Of a DNA stretch of 64,000 nt, positions 25,331-33,630 are shown in pieces (position 1 is the stretch's first letter; the number at the start of each line of letters is the position of its first letter). The position numbers and the translations under genes are program-made. The stretch spans positions 40,199-104,198 of the forward strand of contig JAVBKV010000055.1 of the NCBI GenBank assembly GCA_031553885.1. The letters run 5' to 3'. The notes under the pieces were generated by a model. It saw nothing but the letters and a program-made list of their open reading frames with translations. It was not told where the DNA came from and did no database searches. The DNA is from JAVBKV01 sp031553885. Its GTDB lineage: Bacteria; Bacteroidota; Bacteroidia; Bacteroidales; Azobacteroidaceae.

Positions 25331-26680
25331 ATGAGATTACCCGAAGCATTTATTTCCCGAACCCAAAAACTCTTAGGTAACGAATGGGATGCCTTTGAAG
25401 AGGCCCTGAAAGACGAAAGCCCAACCAGTATCCGTCTCAATCCTGAAAAGACCCCTGCTGGCATCAGCCATCCCCCTCTGGAGGGGGTAGGGGGAGGAAC
25501 AATAGCCTGCCAACCGGTCCCCTGGGCCTCCGATGCTTATTATTTGTCTTCCCGTCCCCTGTTCACCCTCGATCCGCTTTTTCATGCCGGTTGTTATTAC
25601 GTCCAGGAAGCTTCTTCCATGTACCTGGAAACCATCATCCGGAAATGGGTCTCTGAACCGATACGTTGCCTGGATCTCTGCGCCGCACCCGGAGGTAAAT
25701 CCACCCATCTCATTTCGACACTTCCTAAGGGCAGTTTGCTGGTAGCCAACGAAGTAATACGTTCCCGTTCGTATATTCTCTCTGAAAACCTGATCAAGTG
25801 GGGCAATCCCTATACAGTTGTGACCAACAACGACCCGACAGAAATCGGGCAGTTGGAACACTGCTTTGATATTATGGTAACTGATGTCCCCTGCTCAGGA
25901 GAAGGCATGTTCCGGAAAGACCCGGCTGCTATCTCCGAATGGTCCGTAAATAACGTTCAATTATGCGCCGAACGTCAACGCCGGATCGTAGCTGATGTCT
26001 GGCCGGCATTGAAGCCCGGAGGTATACTGATTTACAGTACCTGCACCTACAACCGTGAAGAAAATGAAGAAAACATCGGATGGATATGCAGGGAACTGGG
26101 AGCTGAAACAATTGATGGCCCTCATCGGTTTTTACCACACAAAAGCAAGGGAGAAGGCTTCTTTATTGCTTGCATCCGGAAAAATGAAGACGACTCTCCA
26201 TATCATACAACCAGACACAAAAAAAGACACAATAAACCAAACGGAAAAGAAAAAATGCCGGAAGGAATCCACTCCTGGATAACAGATCCGGAACATTTTT
26301 CTTTTATAAACGAAAACAATACTTACCTTGCGATTCCATCTGAATACCAGGATTTTTACGCTCTCCTGAAAGACTCCCTGAAAATAGTCTCCGCCGGTAT
26401 TCCATTAGGAGAAATAAAAGGGAAAGACCTGATTCCCGCACACGGCTTATCACTATCCGTCAACCTGTTTCTCACGGCTTTCCCCAATTGGGAACTTGAT
26501 AAAGAAACTGCACTGCAATACCTGAAAAAAGAAGCATTACAGAATATTCCTCCTGAAATCCCCAGAGGATATGTAGTAGTTACTTACCGGCAGCATCCGT
26601 TGGGTTTTATCAAAAATCTCGGTAACAGAGCCAACAACCTTTATCCCCAGGAATGGCGGATACGAATGAATATTTCCTGA
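25331..26680 (+). CDS. RsmF/NOL1-NOP2-Sun family rRNA cytosine-C5 methyltransferase
   Basis: 449 residues. The SAM domain has CLDLCAAPGGKSTHLISTLP (motif I), VTDVPCSGEGMFRKD (motif IV, catalytic PCSGEG) and YSTCTYNREENEENI (motif VI with the second Cys of TCTYN). The C-terminal part carries the PUA-like RsmF region (HGLSLSVNLF, RGYVVVTYRQHPLGFIKNLGNRANNLYP). It should form m5C in rRNA in the cytoplasm; RsmF acts on 16S C1407 in E. coli. Residues about 47-57 (HPPLEGVGGG) are encoded by a G-rich palindromic repeat (25469-25500) inserted in frame in the variable linker between SIRLNPEK and VPW. Confidence 0.88.
   Translation: MRLPEAFISRTQKLLGNEWDAFEEALKDESPTSIRLNPEKTPAGISHPPLEGVGGGTIACQPVPWASDAYYLSSRPLFTLDPLFHAGCYYVQEASSMYLETIIRKWVSEPIRCLDLCAAPGGKSTHLISTLPKGSLLVANEVIRSRSYILSENLIKWGNPYTVVTNNDPTEIGQLEHCFDIMVTDVPCSGEGMFRKDPAAISEWSVNNVQLCAERQRRIVADVWPALKPGGILIYSTCTYNREENEENIGWICRELGAETIDGPHRFLPHKSKGEGFFIACIRKNEDDSPYHTTRHKKRHNKPNGKEKMPEGIHSWITDPEHFSFINENNTYLAIPSEYQDFYALLKDSLKIVSAGIPLGEIKGKDLIPAHGLSLSVNLFLTAFPNWELDKETALQYLKKEALQNIPPEIPRGYVVVTYRQHPLGFIKNLGNRANNLYPQEWRIRMNIS
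25469..25500 (+). repeat. G-rich palindromic repeat copy inside the rsmF-like gene
   Basis: Contains CCCCCTC-TG-GAGGGGG followed by TAGGGGGAGGA, nearly identical to the reverse complement of 10266-10300. It is read in frame as HPPLEGVGGG without breaking the host gene. Confidence 0.8.
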
Positions 26681-26740
26681 AAAATAAAAAATCATCTCCG
26701 GATGTTATGTTTCATCCTTTGTCGTGTCATTACTATAGAT

Positions 26741-27247
26741 ATGGATCAGAAACGATTTAAGCAAGAGGTGTTACCGTTACGCGGACAACTGACCATTTAT
26801 GCGTGGCGGTTTTTCGATAACAAAGAAGATGTCGAAGACGTAATTCAGGAAGCATTCATGAAACTTTGGTACATGCGTAACGAATTGTCCGACTGCAACA
26901 ACCTCCCCGCATTTTCGACCACTATGGTCAAGCACCTAAGTATCAATGTGCTCAGAAAATCCAACCGGGAAATAAAAGACTGGACGGATTTACAACTTAC
27001 GGATGAAAGCGTTTCGATCCAACAGGAAACGGAAACAAGAGATCAATTGAACCACGTAATGCGGATCATGGACCAATTGCCCGGATTGCAACAGTCAACC
27101 CTGCGGATGAAGCACGTCGACGGATACGAAGTGGAAGAAATCGCCGAAATTACGGGTTGTTCGCCCGAAGCCATCCGGATGAATCTCTCCCGCGGAAGGA
27201 AAAAGATCAAAGATTTATTTTTTAACTTAGAAAGGCATGACAAATAA
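26741..27247 (+). CDS. ECF-type RNA polymerase sigma factor
   Basis: 168 residues. Region 2 is visible as LRGQLTIYAWRFFDNKEDVEDVIQEAFMKLW (core-binding and -10 melting) and region 4 as MDQLPGLQQSTLRMKHVDGYEVEEIAEITGCSPEAIRMNLSRGRKKI (helix-turn-helix that reads the -35). Upstream in-frame starts exist at 26702 and 26706, but MDQKRFKQ at 26741 gives the normal ECF N-terminus. It overlaps the following TM protein by 11 bases; the pair looks like a sigma/anti-sigma unit. Confidence 0.93.
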   Translation: MDQKRFKQEVLPLRGQLTIYAWRFFDNKEDVEDVIQEAFMKLWYMRNELSDCNNLPAFSTTMVKHLSINVLRKSNREIKDWTDLQLTDESVSIQQETETRDQLNHVMRIMDQLPGLQQSTLRMKHVDGYEVEEIAEITGCSPEAIRMNLSRGRKKIKDLFFNLERHDK

Positions 27248-27815
27248 ATACGAACAGATTGAAAAACTATTGGAACGTTTTTTCGAGGGAGAAACATCCA
27301 ATCAGGAAGAGCAGGAATTGTACTCTTTTTTCTCAGGAAGCGATATCCCGGATCACCTGAAATCCTATATTCCGGTGCTTGAATACCTGGAAACCGGAAT
27401 AAAAGAAGAGATCCAACCGGTTGAAAAGAAAATTGTGAAAGAAAACAAAACGGTCAGATTGTCCTGGAAAATTTGGATCGGAGTAGCAGCCACTCTCCTG
27501 CTGATCGTAAGCATAGGCATCCGTTTTTTTCCTGACAACAAACCCGTCGACCCTTATGAAGGAAGCTACATTATCCGGAACGGAGAAAAAATAACTGATT
27601 TGGATAAGATCCGCCCGGAACTTGAAGCTACCGTATCCTCTGTTCAGGAACAACAGAAAAAGATAAATAAACTGTTAAATAAGGTCTATTCGAAAAACGA
27701 ATATGAGAAAACAATGGAAAAAATCGCAACCCAGTATTGCGAATGGATCAATACCATTCCGGATGAAACAACCAGAGAAAGAATGAAAGAGATATTAAAT
27801 ATCAAATGTAATTAA
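27237..27815 (+). CDS. Putative anti-sigma factor, single membrane helix
   Basis: 192 residues. An N-terminal helical cytoplasmic part (YEQIEKLLERFFEGETSNQEEQELYSFF) of the kind that binds ECF sigma factors in Bacteroidota, one transmembrane helix at about 83-101 (IWIGVAATLLLIVSIGIRFF), and an outer part with a coiled stretch. It lacks the FecR domain usual for TonB-linked anti-sigmas. The function is inferred from topology and from overlap with the sigma gene. Confidence 0.65.
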   Translation: MTNKYEQIEKLLERFFEGETSNQEEQELYSFFSGSDIPDHLKSYIPVLEYLETGIKEEIQPVEKKIVKENKTVRLSWKIWIGVAATLLLIVSIGIRFFPDNKPVDPYEGSYIIRNGEKITDLDKIRPELEATVSSVQEQQKKINKLLNKVYSKNEYEKTMEKIATQYCEWINTIPDETTRERMKEILNIKCN

Positions 27816-27826
27816 TAAATTAAATT

Positions 27827-28234
27827 ATGAAAATCAGAAATGCAGTTTTAATTATGATTGTCCTGATAACAGGGAGCCTGTCTGGGACTGTAAATGCTCA
27901 GGAAAACCTGAAAGCATTGTTCAAAAAATGCGAAACAAGGGACGATGTAGTAATGATTATTGTTCGGAATAGAGACCGCAATACGCAGAAAGAGTCAAAA
28001 GAATCTACTACTAGCATTACTATTAAAAACAATAAAGCCTTAGTCGATGAATTTATTACTGCTTTCGATAAGGATGAGCCCAATACAGACAATGCAGTCC
28101 TCTCTAAAAAAAAGGGAAAAACTATTCCAGTATTTTATGAATTCAAAGGAGTTTCTTTCTCTTTCAGCCTGACTGATGACACAGGGAACAGTGCTATCAT
28201 CACCATGGTAGAAAACTCTCCCGATAAAAAATAG
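27827..28234 (+). CDS. Small secreted protein, DUF5024-like (tentative)
   Basis: 135 residues with a signal peptide (VLIMIVLITGSLSGTVNAQ). The mature part starts ENLKALFKKCETRDDVVMIIV and contains TSITIKNNKALVDEFITAFDKDE and VSFSFSLTDDTGNSAIITMVE. It resembles small Bacteroidota proteins (DUF5024-type) often found after an ECF sigma/anti-sigma pair; the family name is a recollection and not verified. It is third in the operon, 11 bases after the anti-sigma gene, so it may be a target or sensor of that pathway. Confidence 0.55.
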   Translation: MKIRNAVLIMIVLITGSLSGTVNAQENLKALFKKCETRDDVVMIIVRNRDRNTQKESKESTTSITIKNNKALVDEFITAFDKDEPNTDNAVLSKKKGKTIPVFYEFKGVSFSFSLTDDTGNSAIITMVENSPDKK

Positions 28235-28406
28235 CTTCTGTAAATATCAATCACTCCATTCCTATTAGCTGTGAAAAATGAAAAGGGAAGACAATCTTCT
28301 ATTGTTTTTAAAAAGTTGGTTTTTTGATAGGTTTCCTGCTTAATAAACAACAATGACGAAGGTTGTCCACCCCTTTAATTATTTCATCTTTATCAGGATC
28401 AGTCCC
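28235..28406. other. Intergenic region with no recognised feature
   Basis: 172 bases between converging genes. I see no tRNA, clear terminator or conserved RNA structure; T-rich stretches near 28312-28326 may help termination. Confidence 0.5.
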
Positions 28407-29936
28407 TTACAATTTTACGGTTTTGGACTTTCCTTTTTTGGATTCATTATGAAAATGATCCACCGAGGTCACCACGTACTTGTATTTTTCCTTACCATAT
28501 TCATACGGCAAAAGCAATTCGGTGTTCCTCGTTATTTTAACGATTTTGGAAGGATCTTCCAGGTTGGTTTTTTCCTTATCCCGGAAACAATAAACTACAT
28601 AATACTGGGCACGTTCCGGATCCGACGGATCCCCGTTCCGTTCCCAATGCAACTTATAGCCTTCTGCGGTCCATTCCGCTTTCAGGGATTTCACATCTTT
28701 CGGACGCTTGTCGTGCATGTGTAAATAGGCCGGGATCAATGCCGGATACCGTTGATAGTGGTTTCGTAGACTATCCTCAATTCCTCCTGCATTATTCATA
28801 ATCTCATAGCAGGGCCAGAAGCAATTACCGAAAACACCCGGAATTTCCCGTTCCAACTCCATTTTCCGGGGCAACTGATTCTGGTACGGATTTTCCAGAT
28901 CGGCGGCCTTCACGGTCCGCAACACATCCTGACCGATATACAGGTGTGAATAATAGTTATTCTCTCCCCACCATTTGATAAGTGTTTCGTAATCAGCAGC
29001 CTTATGACCGATTTCCCAGTAAATCTGAGGAATATTGTAATCGATCCAGCCTTTTTTCACCCACAACTTGACATCGGCATACAAATCGTCGTAGTTCTGA
29101 AGCCCGTTGGTATCACTGCCCGATCCGTCAGGTGTATTCTTTTTGTTCCTGTAAATACCGAACGGACTGATCCCGAAACGCACCCAGGGTCTGGTCAGGA
29201 CAATCGTATGCTTGACCTGCTCGATCAGTACATTGACATTGTTTCTCCTCCAGTCGGCCCGTTGCTCCATTGTAAAACCCTGGGCATGAGCATAACGAAA
29301 GAAACTGTTGTCATCCGGAAATTTTTCCCCGGCGATGGGATATGGATAAAAATAATCATCCATGTGAATGGCATCCACGTCGTAGCGACTGAGAATGTCC
29401 TTCACAACCTGACAGATAAAATTTCTGCTTTCAGGTAATCCCGGATCGAAATACAATTGCTTACCGTATTTCACAAACCATTCCGGGTGCTGGTGATAAA
29501 TATGGGAATGATGGAGTACATCACTTTCCGCTGCTGTCACCCGGTAAGGATTCAGCCAGGCATGGAACTCCATATTCCGCTTATGACACTCGTCAATAAC
29601 AAACTCCATGGGATCGAAATTTCCATCCGGAGCTTTTCCCTGCTCTCCGGTCAGGTACTTGCTCCAGGGTTCCAGCCTCGACCTGTAAAGCGCATCGGCG
29701 GTAGGACGCACCTGAAAAATAATGGCATTTATATGACAGGCTTCCAACTGATCAAGTGCCCGCACATAATAACGTTTCATTTCCTCCGACGACATATTCC
29801 TGTACTGACCCTGACCAATGATATGCATCCAGGCTCCACGGAATTCCCTTTTGGGTGTAATCTGTGAAAACGCCGAAAGAGAACAAAACAGTAATGCAAC
29901 AAAAAAGAAAAGTTTCTTCTGCATGCTACAATTCAT
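28407..29936 (-). CDS. Family 10-like glycosidase (GHL10, DUF187), exported
   Basis: About 509 residues from the ATG at 29936; another ATG at 29924 (MQKKLFFF) is equally possible, while the frame's first ATG at 29981 would overlap ahcY. Signal peptide LFFFVALLFCSLSAFSQ. The GHL10 domain is clear: REFRGAWMHIIGQG, INAIIFQVRPTADALYRS, EPWSKYLTG, ECHKRNMEFHAWLNPYRV, YDVDAIHMDDYFYPYP, RFGISPFGIYRN, and WVKKGWIDYNIPQIYW. A C-terminal fibronectin-III-like domain follows. Members act on glycans, probably peptidoglycan or related polymers; the exact substrate is unknown. It follows ahcY by 4 bases. Confidence 0.88.
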   Translation of the reverse strand: MNCSMQKKLFFFVALLFCSLSAFSQITPKREFRGAWMHIIGQGQYRNMSSEEMKRYYVRALDQLEACHINAIIFQVRPTADALYRSRLEPWSKYLTGEQGKAPDGNFDPMEFVIDECHKRNMEFHAWLNPYRVTAAESDVLHHSHIYHQHPEWFVKYGKQLYFDPGLPESRNFICQVVKDILSRYDVDAIHMDDYFYPYPIAGEKFPDDNSFFRYAHAQGFTMEQRADWRRNNVNVLIEQVKHTIVLTRPWVRFGISPFGIYRNKKNTPDGSGSDTNGLQNYDDLYADVKLWVKKGWIDYNIPQIYWEIGHKAADYETLIKWWGENNYYSHLYIGQDVLRTVKAADLENPYQNQLPRKMELEREIPGVFGNCFWPCYEIMNNAGGIEDSLRNHYQRYPALIPAYLHMHDKRPKDVKSLKAEWTAEGYKLHWERNGDPSDPERAQYYVVYCFRDKEKTNLEDPSKIVKITRNTELLLPYEYGKEKYKYVVTSVDHFHNESKKGKSKTVKL

Positions 29937-29940
29937 CCTT

Positions 29941-31359
29941 TTAATACCTGTAATGCTCTGCTTTGTAAGGACCATTCGCATTCACTCCGATATACGCCGC
30001 CTGTTCTTCCGTCAAGGTAGTCAGCTCTACTCCGATATTAGCCAGGTGTAAGCGGGCGACTTCCTCATCCAGGTATTTAGGCAAGCGATAAACACCGACT
30101 TCATACTTTGTTTTCCAGAGATCCAGTTGAGCAAGAGTCTGATTAGTGAAAGAATTACTCATCACAAAAGAGGGATGGCCCGTAGCACAGCCCAGGTTTA
30201 CCAGACGTCCTTCAGCCAGCAGAAAGATCGAGTTCCCCGCAGGAAATGTATATTTGTCGACCTGAGGTTTTATATTAGTATGTTTAATTCCCGGATAAGT
30301 AACCAGCTTATTTACCTGTATTTCATTATCAAAGTGCCCGATGTTACATACAATTGACTGGTCCTTCATCTGTTCCATGTGATCGATACGGATAACATCC
30401 TTATTTCCGGTAGTTGTAACAAAAATGTTTCCTTCTTTTACCGCTTTCTCCATGGTTGTGACTTCAAAACCTTCCATCGCTGCCTGCAACGCACAGATCG
30501 GATCAATTTCCGTCACAATAACGCGTGCTCCGTAAGAACGCATGGATTTGGCACAGCCTTTTCCCACATCGCCATAACCCAGCACAACAACCACCTTACC
30601 GGCAATCATCACATCGGTAGCCCGTTTGATACCATCAGCCAATGATTCGCGGCACCCATACAGATTATCAAACTTGGATTTAGTAACCGAATCGTTGACA
30701 TTGATTGCGGGTACCAATAATTCTCCGGCTTCCATCATCTGATACAAACGATGAACACCTGTTGTCGTTTCTTCCGAAATTCCCTTCAACCCTTCAACGG
30801 TCCGGTGCCAGCGCTGATTATCTTCTTTCAGTATCCGGTTTAACGTATCTAAAATGACTTGTTCTTCATGATTTCCCCCTTTCCGGTCAATGAAGCCGGC
30901 ATTGTTTTCGGCTTTATAGCCCCAGTGTACCAGTAAGGAAGCATCCCCACCATCATCTACAATCAGGTTCGGGCCTTTTCCATCAGGAAAACGCAAAGCC
31001 AGATCCGTACACCACCAATATTCTTCAAGGGTTTCTCCCTTCCATGCAAAAACCGGGATTCCGGCTGCCGCAATAGCTGCCGCTGCATGATCCTGAGTAG
31101 AAAAAATATTACAACTGGCCCAACGGACATCAGCACCCAATTCAACCAGTGTCTCAATCAGAACAGCTGTCTGAATAGTCATATGTAAAGACCCCATAAT
31201 ACGCGCACCCTTCAATGGTTTCTCTTTTCCATATTTACGACGGAGCGACATTAACCCGGGCATTTCATGTTCTGCAATTTCAATTTCCTTACGGCCAAAA
31301 TCTGCCAAAGCAATATCTGCTACTTTATAAGGCAGGTTGAAAGATGTTTTTTCTGACAT
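29941..31359 (-). CDS. ahcY: S-adenosylhomocysteine hydrolase
   Basis: 472 residues from MSEKTSFNLPYKV; the longer frame to 31419 runs across the promoter. Splits S-adenosylhomocysteine to adenosine and homocysteine with bound NAD. Visible: EHEMPGLMSLRRKYG, RIMGSLHMTIQTAVLIETL, ETTTGVHRLYQM, the Lys/Asp site region VNDSVTKSKFDNLYGCRESL, the NAD motif VVVLGYGDVGKGCA, and the C-terminal PYKAEHYRY that closes the neighbouring subunit's NAD site. It completes methyl-group recycling for methyltransferases. No SAH riboswitch is seen upstream. Confidence 0.97.
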   Translation of the reverse strand: MSEKTSFNLPYKVADIALADFGRKEIEIAEHEMPGLMSLRRKYGKEKPLKGARIMGSLHMTIQTAVLIETLVELGADVRWASCNIFSTQDHAAAAIAAAGIPVFAWKGETLEEYWWCTDLALRFPDGKGPNLIVDDGGDASLLVHWGYKAENNAGFIDRKGGNHEEQVILDTLNRILKEDNQRWHRTVEGLKGISEETTTGVHRLYQMMEAGELLVPAINVNDSVTKSKFDNLYGCRESLADGIKRATDVMIAGKVVVVLGYGDVGKGCAKSMRSYGARVIVTEIDPICALQAAMEGFEVTTMEKAVKEGNIFVTTTGNKDVIRIDHMEQMKDQSIVCNIGHFDNEIQVNKLVTYPGIKHTNIKPQVDKYTFPAGNSIFLLAEGRLVNLGCATGHPSFVMSNSFTNQTLAQLDLWKTKYEVGVYRLPKYLDEEVARLHLANIGVELTTLTEEQAAYIGVNANGPYKAEHYRY

Positions 31360-31396
31360 TTTTATATTAATTAGATGTTGTTCAGTGAATAGCCAG

Positions 31397-31404
31397 CAAA
31401 AGTA
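31397..31404 (-). promoter_or_regulatory. -7 box for ahcY
   Basis: Minus strand TACTTTTG, 37 bases upstream of the ahcY start. It confirms the shorter start at 31359. Confidence 0.55.
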
Positions 31405-31428
31405 AGGAAAAATATTCAAAATTGTTAC

Positions 31429-31436
31429 TAATTTTG
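31429..31436 (+). promoter_or_regulatory. -7 box for the LOG-family gene
   Basis: TAATTTTG, 27 bases before ATG 31464, divergent from the ahcY promoter. Confidence 0.5.
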
Positions 31437-31463
31437 CACAATCTTAGTTAGTAAAAGTAAAAC

Positions 31464-32054
31464 ATGCAACAAGTCATTCGAACAGTTACCGTATACGGTG
31501 CTTCCAGTTCTCAGATAGAAAATTCTTACATCCATGCAGCCGCAGAATTAGGCGCATTGCTGGCGAAGCAAAGCATTACCTGTATCAATGGAGCGGGAGG
31601 AAAAGGCCTGATGCGTGCCGTTTCCGATTCTGTTATGCAGGGAGGCGGGAAAGCAATCGGAGTCATTCCTCAGTTCATGGTAGACGAAGGCTGGGCGTAT
31701 TCCTCCCTGTCGGAAATAATTATCACACCCGACATGCACACCCGGAAACAGTTGATGGCGGAAAGGTCGGATGCATGTATCGCCTTGCCCGGAGGAGTAG
31801 GAACCATGGAAGAACTGCTCGAAATCATTACCTGGAAACAGTTGGGAATTTACTCCAAACCTGTTGTCATACTCAATACGAACGGATATTACAACGATTT
31901 ATTAACTATGTTCGAAAAAGCCAGACAAGAATGCTTTATCCATCACAAGCATACCGCTATATGGCAAGTAGCCGATACTCCTGAAGAAGCGATCCGGATG
32001 GTATTGGAACAACAGGAATGGCATGTCGACCCCCGTTCATTCGCCGCTTTATAA
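31464..32054 (+). CDS. LOG-family nucleotide 5'-monophosphate phosphoribohydrolase
   Basis: 196 residues. The Lysine-decarboxylase-like fold signature is present: VTVYGASSS, TCINGAGGKGLMRAVSDS, MHTRKQLM and PGGVGTMEELLEIITWKQLG (the PGGxGTxxE active site). The proteins were once mislabelled lysine decarboxylases; known members release adenine or cytokinin bases from nucleoside monophosphates. The bacterial role is probably nucleotide turnover. No signal peptide. The next gene starts 10 bases after the stop. Confidence 0.88.
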   Translation: MQQVIRTVTVYGASSSQIENSYIHAAAELGALLAKQSITCINGAGGKGLMRAVSDSVMQGGGKAIGVIPQFMVDEGWAYSSLSEIIITPDMHTRKQLMAERSDACIALPGGVGTMEELLEIITWKQLGIYSKPVVILNTNGYYNDLLTMFEKARQECFIHHKHTAIWQVADTPEEAIRMVLEQQEWHVDPRSFAAL

Positions 32055-32064
32055 CAGAGAAAAA

Positions 32065-32802
32065 ATGCAGAAATCCTTATTTTTCATATTGGCACAGTTA
32101 AACGAACCCATCTCTGAAGGAACCCTTCTGTCTAATCTCGTGTTTGTTTTGTTCCTGATATGCTTTTTCCTTTCTTCCCTTGTGTTCCGCCACAGGGAAA
32201 AAATGTTGTCTTCCATGCTGAATGATCTGTTCCGGGAAAATGACAGAAAAAGTATTTTTTTCGGGACTAACGGAAACGACCTGTACCATAAATTGTTTTT
32301 ATGTTTCCAATCCGTCATCCTGCTATCCGTATTCGTTTATTGTTGCTTCTTTACTCCCTATCAGGCACCCGCTCCTTCCTTTTCCCAGGCAGTGACCTTG
32401 TTGGGAGGAAGCATCTTATTACTCGCTGCTTTTTTACTTTGCAAGCGTGTTTTTTACATGCTGGCCGGAGTTGTTTTTTTTTCAAAGGAATCTTTAAAAC
32501 AATGGATTGACACCTACATTTCCCTGATCTGCCTCTCCGGCATTCTTCTTTTCATTCCTGTTTTGCTGATGTTTTATATTGAAAATGCCTATTATTTTTG
32601 CCTTTATTTTGTATTTTTTTATCTTTTTTCCCTTATAATTGTTATTATTTATAAAACATACATACTATTTTTCAAGGGGAGAGGCCTTTTGCTTTATTTA
32701 TTTTTGTACCTTTGCGCCCAAGAAATAGTACCTTTATTTTTATTATATAAAGGTTTTATTTATTTTTTCAATGTTGTGCAAAAAGATACTTTATGGCTTT
32801 GA
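32065..32802 (+). CDS. DUF4271 membrane protein
   Basis: 245 residues with about six transmembrane helices (VFVLFLICFFLSSLVF, VILLSVFVYCCFF, LLGGSILLLAAFLLC, LICLSGILLFIPVLLMFYI, YFCLYFVFFYLFSLIIVIIY, LLLYLFLYLCAQEIVPLFLL). The family is restricted to Bacteroidota and typically sits just upstream of hemD, as here; function is unknown. The frame is open to an ATG at 32023 inside the LOG gene, but ATG 32065 avoids that overlap. Its last 10 bases overlap hemD, and the hemD promoter lies within it. Confidence 0.8.
   Translation: MQKSLFFILAQLNEPISEGTLLSNLVFVLFLICFFLSSLVFRHREKMLSSMLNDLFRENDRKSIFFGTNGNDLYHKLFLCFQSVILLSVFVYCCFFTPYQAPAPSFSQAVTLLGGSILLLAAFLLCKRVFYMLAGVVFFSKESLKQWIDTYISLICLSGILLFIPVLLMFYIENAYYFCLYFVFFYLFSLIIVIIYKTYILFFKGRGLLLYLFLYLCAQEIVPLFLLYKGFIYFFNVVQKDTLWL
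32707..32714 (+). promoter_or_regulatory. -7 box for hemD, inside the DUF4271 gene
   Basis: TACCTTTG followed by GCGCCC, 78 bases before the hemD ATG and within the coding region of the upstream gene. Confidence 0.55.
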
Positions 32803-33557
32803 ATATAAAAAAAGTTTTAGTATCTCAGCCTAAACCGGAGACAGAAAAATCTCCTTATTTTGATATTGCTGAGAAATATGGTATTCAGATCGATTTCAGG
32901 CCTTTCATTAAGGTAGAACCGATTTCTGCGAAAGATTTCAGGACACAAAGAATCAATATCCTCGACCATAGTGCAGTTATTTTTACTGCCAGAACTGCTA
33001 TTGATCACTTCTTTCGCTTATGTGAAGAACTAAGGGTTCAGATTCCTGAAACGATGAAATATTTCTGTGTTACAGAAGCGATTGCAGTCTACCTTCAGAA
33101 ATACATTATTTATAGGAAACGTAAAATTTTCTTTCCTGTTTCCGGAAAAATGGAAGATATGATGCCTTCGATCAATAAGCATAACAAAGAAACTTTCCTG
33201 GTGCCTGTATCGGACGTTCATAAAGAAGATCTGCTCCTTTTGCTGGATGAAAAGAAAATCAAATACAATAAGGCAATCATGTACCGGACTGTAAGTAATG
33301 ACTTCAAACCGGGAGAAGCTTTTGATTATGATGTTCTCGTATTTTTTTCCCCATCGGGAATTTCTTCTTTATTGAAAAATTTTCCTGAATTCGAACAAAA
33401 AGATATTAAAATCGGTTGCTTCGGACCATCGACAGCCAAAGCTGTTCGCGATGCCGGATTGCGCTTGGACATTGAAGCCCCCAGCAAAGAAGCACCATCC
33501 ATGACTGCTGCTCTGGAAAACTACCTCAAAGAACTTTCCAAAAACGGAAAAATATAA
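32793..33557 (+). CDS. hemD: Uroporphyrinogen-III synthase family protein
   Basis: 254 residues. The HemD two-lobe fold is suggested by KKVLVSQPKPETEKSPYFDIA, DHSAVIFTARTAIDHFFRL (first lobe), YFCVTEAIAVYLQKY, and DVLVFFSPSGISSLLKNFPEF...KIGCFGPSTAKAVRDAGLRLDI (second lobe, closing strand). It would cyclise hydroxymethylbilane to uroporphyrinogen III for haem. No other haem genes are nearby. The family is very divergent, and many Bacteroidales are haem auxotrophs, so catalytic activity is likely but not certain. Confidence 0.8.
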   Translation: MALNIKKVLVSQPKPETEKSPYFDIAEKYGIQIDFRPFIKVEPISAKDFRTQRINILDHSAVIFTARTAIDHFFRLCEELRVQIPETMKYFCVTEAIAVYLQKYIIYRKRKIFFPVSGKMEDMMPSINKHNKETFLVPVSDVHKEDLLLLLDEKKIKYNKAIMYRTVSNDFKPGEAFDYDVLVFFSPSGISSLLKNFPEFEQKDIKIGCFGPSTAKAVRDAGLRLDIEAPSKEAPSMTAALENYLKELSKNGKI

Positions 33558-33576
33558 TCATTTTTAATGGTAACAA

Positions 33577-33630
33577 GTGCAGGGCACATGGTGCAAGAAT
33601 TAAACTGCACGTATGCCCTGCACTGTTTTT
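33577..33630 (+). terminator. Terminator-like hairpin ending at the rnpA start codon
   Basis: GTGCAGGGCA (33577-33586) pairs exactly with TGCCCTGCAC (33614-33623), with GGTGCA/TGCAC nested inside, followed by TGTTTTT. The T-run ends one base before ATG 33631, so it can end hemD transcripts or control rnpA. Confidence 0.75.

Noticed and set aside
28135..28353. Minus-strand 72-codon frame over the end of the small secreted protein gene
   Set aside because: Antisense overlap with a plausible signal-peptide gene; no motif and no promoter.
28353..28724. Plus-strand frame of 123 codons
   Set aside because: Antisense to the 3' end of the GHL10 gene; no start context, no family resemblance.
31359..31464. 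SAH riboswitch before ahcY
   Set aside because: The leader is only about 30-40 bases from the promoter box to the start and has no room or structure for one.
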